NCBI GenBank assembly: GCA_902765975.1
Contig: CACXBO010000041.1
Span: 1 to 9,564 of the forward strand
From: Oscillospiraceae bacterium
GTDB lineage: Bacteria; Bacillota; Clostridia; Oscillospirales; Oscillospiraceae
Length of the DNA: 9,564 nucleotides
Direction of reading: 5' to 3'
Shown: positions 6,605 through 9,564 of the stretch, one piece after another
How the letters are laid out: every line of letters begins with the position of its first letter
Position numbering within the stretch: position 1 is the first letter of the stretch
Program-made: the position numbers and the translations under genes
Notes under the pieces: model-generated
The model's database searches: none
Seen by the model: only the letters and a program-made list of their open reading frames with translations
What the model was told of the DNA's origin: nothing

Positions 6605-6642
6605 TAAAAAGGAAAATCAGGGCGTTTTATCGGAGGTGCCCC

Positions 6643-7548
6643 ATGAGATACAGAATTGCTGCGATACTGCTTATCGTATTGCTTCTTTTAGCCGCGGCTT
6701 CCTGCGGAAAGAAAACCGACCCGGGCGAGCCGATCGACCCCTCTGAACCCGGTACGACGGTGGTAAAGCCTACCGACGATCCTGGTAATATCAAAACGAA
6801 AGAGGATTACCTTATAGTCGGATATACCGATGATGCTGCTTCTTTCGGTTATCCGTCTCTTATGCCGGGCTGTCTGTCCTGGAGATATGATAACGGAGCG
6901 CTGCTTGCGGAGGCTCTTGCGTTTGGAGACGTGGATACCGCGGTCATACCGACAAATCTTGCCTGCAGATACTACACTGAGAGCGGCGGGAAAATATCGG
7001 TTTTGGGTCTTTCCCTTTCCGGTGACGTCTGGCTGATGGAGTCAAGCGAAGACGATATGCTGTTTGCAGACAGCATAGGGCCGGATATGCTGCTCGGAAG
7101 AACGGTTTATATCCCCTACGAAGGCGGAGCGGAGGACGTAATGACCCGTATAGCCGCCGATTATTCGGGACTTGTTGCGGGCTCGACCGTACTCTTTGAG
7201 TATCTGCCTTACGCCGAGCTGGAAGAACAGGTCAGAAGCGAGAGCGGAAGCTTCGCCGCTGTCCCGGAGCCGATACAGGAGGGCTTTGAACTCGGCTTCT
7301 CAACGTCGTGGGTATGGCAGAGCTCAAAAGGAACTGATTTCTGTCCGATGTATTGCGTTGCAGTCAACAGGGAAAGAGTGTCCGGCGAAAAGCTTGAGGC
7401 TCTTAAGGAGCTGATATCGGGGAGCGGGAGCTTTCTGACGGGAGAATCTGCCCTTATCGACTCTGCGACTCCGTTCCTCAGAGCCTGCTACAGGATCGAT
7501 CCTTTGCTTATAGGCGGATATATGCCGGACGACGGATTATATGAGTAA
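6643..7548 (+). CDS. Lipoprotein resembling NitT/TauT-type (NMT1/SsuA) ABC substrate-binding proteins
   Basis: The 301-residue product starts with a short basic end and a hydrophobic run (about 5-19). A lipobox-like AASC follows with the lipidated Cys at 21, so it should be anchored outside the membrane. A Pro/Asp/Gly linker (about 22-50) follows. The mature part has features of the NitT/TauT binding-protein family: an early strand LIVGY (57-61), GDVDTAVIPTNLACRYY (95-111), LGRTVYIPYEG (151-161) and FAAVPEPIQEG (204-214). Five more cysteines are present (77, 108, 234, 238, 282). The ATG at 6643 follows GGAGGTG with good spacing behind a consensus promoter. A MATE exporter, not an ABC permease or ATPase, is next, 22 bases on. 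The ligand cannot be told. Partner ABC genes may lie elsewhere, or the protein may act as a sensor. Family level is moderately sure. Confidence 0.72.
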   Translation: MRYRIAAILLIVLLLLAAASCGKKTDPGEPIDPSEPGTTVVKPTDDPGNIKTKEDYLIVGYTDDAASFGYPSLMPGCLSWRYDNGALLAEALAFGDVDTAVIPTNLACRYYTESGGKISVLGLSLSGDVWLMESSEDDMLFADSIGPDMLLGRTVYIPYEGGAEDVMTRIAADYSGLVAGSTVLFEYLPYAELEEQVRSESGSFAAVPEPIQEGFELGFSTSWVWQSSKGTDFCPMYCVAVNRERVSGEKLEALKELISGSGSFLTGESALIDSATPFLRACYRIDPLLIGGYMPDDGLYE

Positions 7549-7570
7549 TTGAAAAGGTAAAATATAATAT

Positions 7571-8953
7571 ATGATCAAGCGTTATATAGGAAACAAGCAG
7601 TTTTATAAGATGGTGATGGCTGTCGCCGTCCCCATTATGATACAGAATTTTATTACAAACTTCGTGGGAATGCTCGACAACATTATGGTCGGAAGCGTTG
7701 GAACTGCGGAGATGAGCGGAGTCGCGATAGTCAATCAGATACTTTTCGTGTTCTATCTCTGCCTCTTCGGAGCAACGGCAGGCGCGGGTATTTTCACCGC
7801 TCAGTTTTACGGGAACGCCGATACGGTCGGCGTGCGCAGGACTTTCCGTTTCAAGCTCATCGTGAGTCTCATCCTCACAGCCGTCGGAACGGCTGTGTTC
7901 CTGCTCTTCGGGCCGCAGCTCATAGAGCTGTTTCTTAAGGGCGAGGGAGATGCCGGAGAAGCTGAAAAGTATCTCGCATTCGGAGAAGAATACATAGGGA
8001 TCATGCTTTTGGGACTTTTGCCCTTTGCAATTTCGAGCATCTACAGCTCAACTCTGCGCGAATGCGGACAGACTGTCGTGCCGATGGCCGCCGGTATAAT
8101 CGCGGTGATCGTAAACCTTATTCTGAACTGGGTTTTGATATTCGGAAATCTCGGCGCGCCACGTCTCGGTATCAGGGGCGCGGCGATAGCGACGGTAATC
8201 TCCCGCTTTGCCGAGCTTGCCTTTGTCGCAGGCTGGACGCATACGCATAAGGATAAAGCGCCGTTTATAAAGGGCGCGTATTCCTCTCTTGCGATCCCCG
8301 GGGAGCTTGCAGTCCGTATAATGAAAAAGAGCCTTCCTCTTCTGATGAACGAGGCTCTCTGGTCCCTCGGAATAACGGCGCTCAACTGGTGCTACTCCCT
8401 CCGAAGCCTCGACGTCGTGGGAGCGGTGAACATAGCAAATACTCTTACGAACACAATGAGCGTTTCCCTGCTTGCAATGGGCAACGCCGTGGGAATAATA
8501 ATAGGGCAGAAGCTCGGAGCGGGAAGAGAAGAGGAAGAGGTAATGGATACCATGAGGAAGCTCGCCTTCTTCTCTGTAGCCTTTACGACGGTTTTTGCCT
8601 TTATCCAGGTGTTCCTGGCCGGAGTGTTCCCAGAGGCGTACAACACGACTGAGACGATAAAAAAGCTCGCTTCGAGCATGCTTTTGGTCCACTGCGCCGT
8701 TATGCCTGCGCGAGCCTTTACCAACGCGAGCTACTTTACTCTGCGCTCCGGAGGTCAGACGCTTGTGACCTTCCTATTCGATAGCTGCTTCGTGTGGGTC
8801 GTGACCGTTCCCGCCGCATATCTCTTGTCGCGTTTTTCGCCTCTTTCCGTGGTTGCGCTTTTCGCCGCGGTGGAGGGGCTTGAATTTATAAAGTGTATAC
8901 TCGGATATATTATGCTCAGATCCAAGCGATGGATGAAAAATATCATCGCATGA
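7571..8953 (+). CDS. MATE-family multidrug/sodium antiporter-type efflux protein
   Basis: MATE proteins export cationic drugs and metabolites across the cytoplasmic membrane using H+ or Na+ gradients. The 460-residue length and about 12 hydrophobic segments in two six-helix halves fit the family. Signatures are VPIMIQNFITNFVGMLDNIM (20-39) in helix 1 with Asp36, TAGAGIFTAQFYG (69-81), and a helix-5 run of Val, Leu and Asn (about 172-192) followed by LGIRGAAIATVISR (199-212). The second half begins near 250 with a matching IMKKSLPLLMNEALWSLG. The closest subgroup by eye is the DinF/NorM-like type common in Clostridia; the substrate cannot be told. The ATG at 7571 has only AAAAGG 13 bases upstream, so translation may depend on coupling. 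Downstream, 15 bases separate it from the TldD/PmbA-like gene, suggesting one transcript. Confidence 0.93.
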   Translation: MIKRYIGNKQFYKMVMAVAVPIMIQNFITNFVGMLDNIMVGSVGTAEMSGVAIVNQILFVFYLCLFGATAGAGIFTAQFYGNADTVGVRRTFRFKLIVSLILTAVGTAVFLLFGPQLIELFLKGEGDAGEAEKYLAFGEEYIGIMLLGLLPFAISSIYSSTLRECGQTVVPMAAGIIAVIVNLILNWVLIFGNLGAPRLGIRGAAIATVISRFAELAFVAGWTHTHKDKAPFIKGAYSSLAIPGELAVRIMKKSLPLLMNEALWSLGITALNWCYSLRSLDVVGAVNIANTLTNTMSVSLLAMGNAVGIIIGQKLGAGREEEEVMDTMRKLAFFSVAFTTVFAFIQVFLAGVFPEAYNTTETIKKLASSMLLVHCAVMPARAFTNASYFTLRSGGQTLVTFLFDSCFVWVVTVPAAYLLSRFSPLSVVALFAAVEGLEFIKCILGYIMLRSKRWMKNIIA

Positions 8954-8968
8954 TATAAAGGAAGTGAA

Positions 8969-9564
8969 ATGATGAAAGCACCTTTTTCAGAATACCTGAA
9001 CAGGATAGCTCCGGACCTGAAAGAGCTTGTAGAAGAGCTGAAACGTGAATTTGATTACGTTTCCGTGCTGTCAACGGACTCGGTAGGATTTACTGCGTCG
9101 GTGTCGCAGCACTCGAAGAGCGTTTCGGGCAAGACGATGACGACGGAGAGAGGCACGGTAGTCAGAGTTATGAAGGACGGACAGTATTCGGAATACGCCT
9201 ATGATCTGAACGAGCCGAATGCTGCAGAGAAGCTTAAAACCGAGATAAAAGCGCAGCTTGCAGTTATGGAGAGGCTGAAGGTAAGGCCGTATCCTACCGG
9301 GGCAATTTCCGACGAGCCTATCGAGCTTTTTGTCGAGAAGGAGACAGAGAGTCTTCCGGAGAAGACCGATATGGACGAGCTTATAGAGTCCTTTACCGGG
9401 ATATCGGACGAGGGGATGAGGACTATCCCGGGAGCTCTCGACTGCTTCGTGCGCGCCTCGTCGACGCATATCTCAAAGCTCTTCATCACGCCAAACCGTT
9501 TTATGCGACAGAGCTACGTATACTCCGAGGCGACAATCGCCGCGTTTTCGCCTTCTGAGGACGG
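8969..9564 (+). CDS. TldD/PmbA-family protein, N-terminal part (cut by window edge)
   Basis: TldD/PmbA proteins are cytoplasmic metalloprotease-like proteins involved in peptide maturation (microcin B17) and degradation of unfolded peptides. From ATG 8969 the frame stays open to the right edge, giving 198 residues. The start (M M K A P F S E Y L N) is followed by a helix (ELVEELKREF, 19-28) and FDYVSVLSTDSVGF (28-41). TTERGTVVRVMKDGQYSEYA (58-77) resembles the N-terminal domain of this family, where a side-chain-contacting strand ends in GxxxR-type runs. The zinc-binding HExxxH-type motif of TldD would lie beyond the edge, so activity cannot be judged. AAAGGA (8957-8962) precedes two adjacent ATGs (8969, 8972); either may be used. 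The gene lies 15 bases after the MATE gene. Assignment rests on recalled family resemblance in the N-terminal domain only. Confidence 0.7.
   Translation, partial: MMKAPFSEYLNRIAPDLKELVEELKREFDYVSVLSTDSVGFTASVSQHSKSVSGKTMTTERGTVVRVMKDGQYSEYAYDLNEPNAAEKLKTEIKAQLAVMERLKVRPYPTGAISDEPIELFVEKETESLPEKTDMDELIESFTGISDEGMRTIPGALDCFVRASSTHISKLFITPNRFMRQSYVYSEATIAAFSPSED

Noticed and set aside
6396..6642. A tRNA gene (metY) upstream of rimP, as in E. coli
   Set aside because: No cloverleaf, T-loop or CCA end could be found. The region is filled by two promoters, an inverted repeat and the leader hairpin.
7563..7568. TATAAT just before the MATE start codon as a separate promoter
   Set aside because: It ends only 2 bases before the ATG, so the transcript would start inside the gene; no convincing -35 was seen 17-18 bases upstream. 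Probably AT-rich chance.
8041..8724. Minus-strand open frames opposite the MATE gene (8041-8385, 8048-8692, 8392-8724)
   Set aside because: Antisense shadows of a clear membrane protein gene. No ribosome binding site or recognisable protein features.
9071..9489. Minus-strand open frames near the right edge
   Set aside because: They lie opposite the TldD/PmbA-like frame, which has a good ribosome binding site and continues open to the edge.

Overview
The window is a stretch of bacterial chromosome that looks like an uncultured or gut-type Clostridia (Firmicutes/Bacillota). The main evidence is the gene order rimP-nusA-rnpM(ylxR)-L7Ae(ylxQ)-infB-rbfA-nrnA-truB. That is the Clostridia form of the nusA/infB operon, with a DHH phosphoesterase between rbfA and truB. 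AGGAGG-type ribosome binding sites and good sigma-A-type promoters agree with this. Base composition is moderately GC-rich and similar on both sides of the window. No phage, insertion sequence, CRISPR array, tRNA or rRNA was seen.

Left two thirds (1-6395, minus strand): eight tightly packed genes read right to left. RimP and RbfA mature the 30S subunit, and IF2 (infB) starts translation. NusA controls elongation and termination of transcription. YlxR/RnpM and the L7Ae-like YlxQ are small RNA-binding proteins. The DHH protein (NrnA-like) degrades nanoRNA and/or pAp, and TruB makes pseudouridine 55 in tRNA. TruB is cut by the left edge after 173 residues. Three joints are 4-base stop/start overlaps (ATGA, ATGA, GTGA) and one is an 8-base overlap, so translational coupling is likely. 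The only notable gaps are 38 bases (nusA/ylxR) and 59 bases (infB/rbfA). The second holds a strong GC hairpin.

Divergent control region (6396-6642): a minus-strand extended -10 promoter (6496-6524) should drive the rimP-nusA operon. It makes a leader of about 94 bases that contains an intrinsic-terminator-like hairpin with a T tract (6442-6467). This is a candidate transcription attenuator, and the second gene of the operon is nusA. A consensus plus-strand promoter (TTGACA, 18 bases, TATAAT, 6575-6604) faces the other way, with an inverted repeat abutting its -35.

Right third (6643-9564, plus strand): a probable three-gene unit. It encodes a lipoprotein like the NitT/TauT (NMT1/SsuA) substrate-binding proteins, a MATE-family exporter, and the N-terminal domain of a TldD/PmbA-family protein that runs off the right edge. 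No ABC permease or ATPase is visible for the binding protein, which makes this the least explained part of the window.

I see no clearly new biological system. The best leads are the attenuator-like rimP-nusA leader, the orphan binding protein next to a MATE exporter, and the infB-rbfA hairpin.
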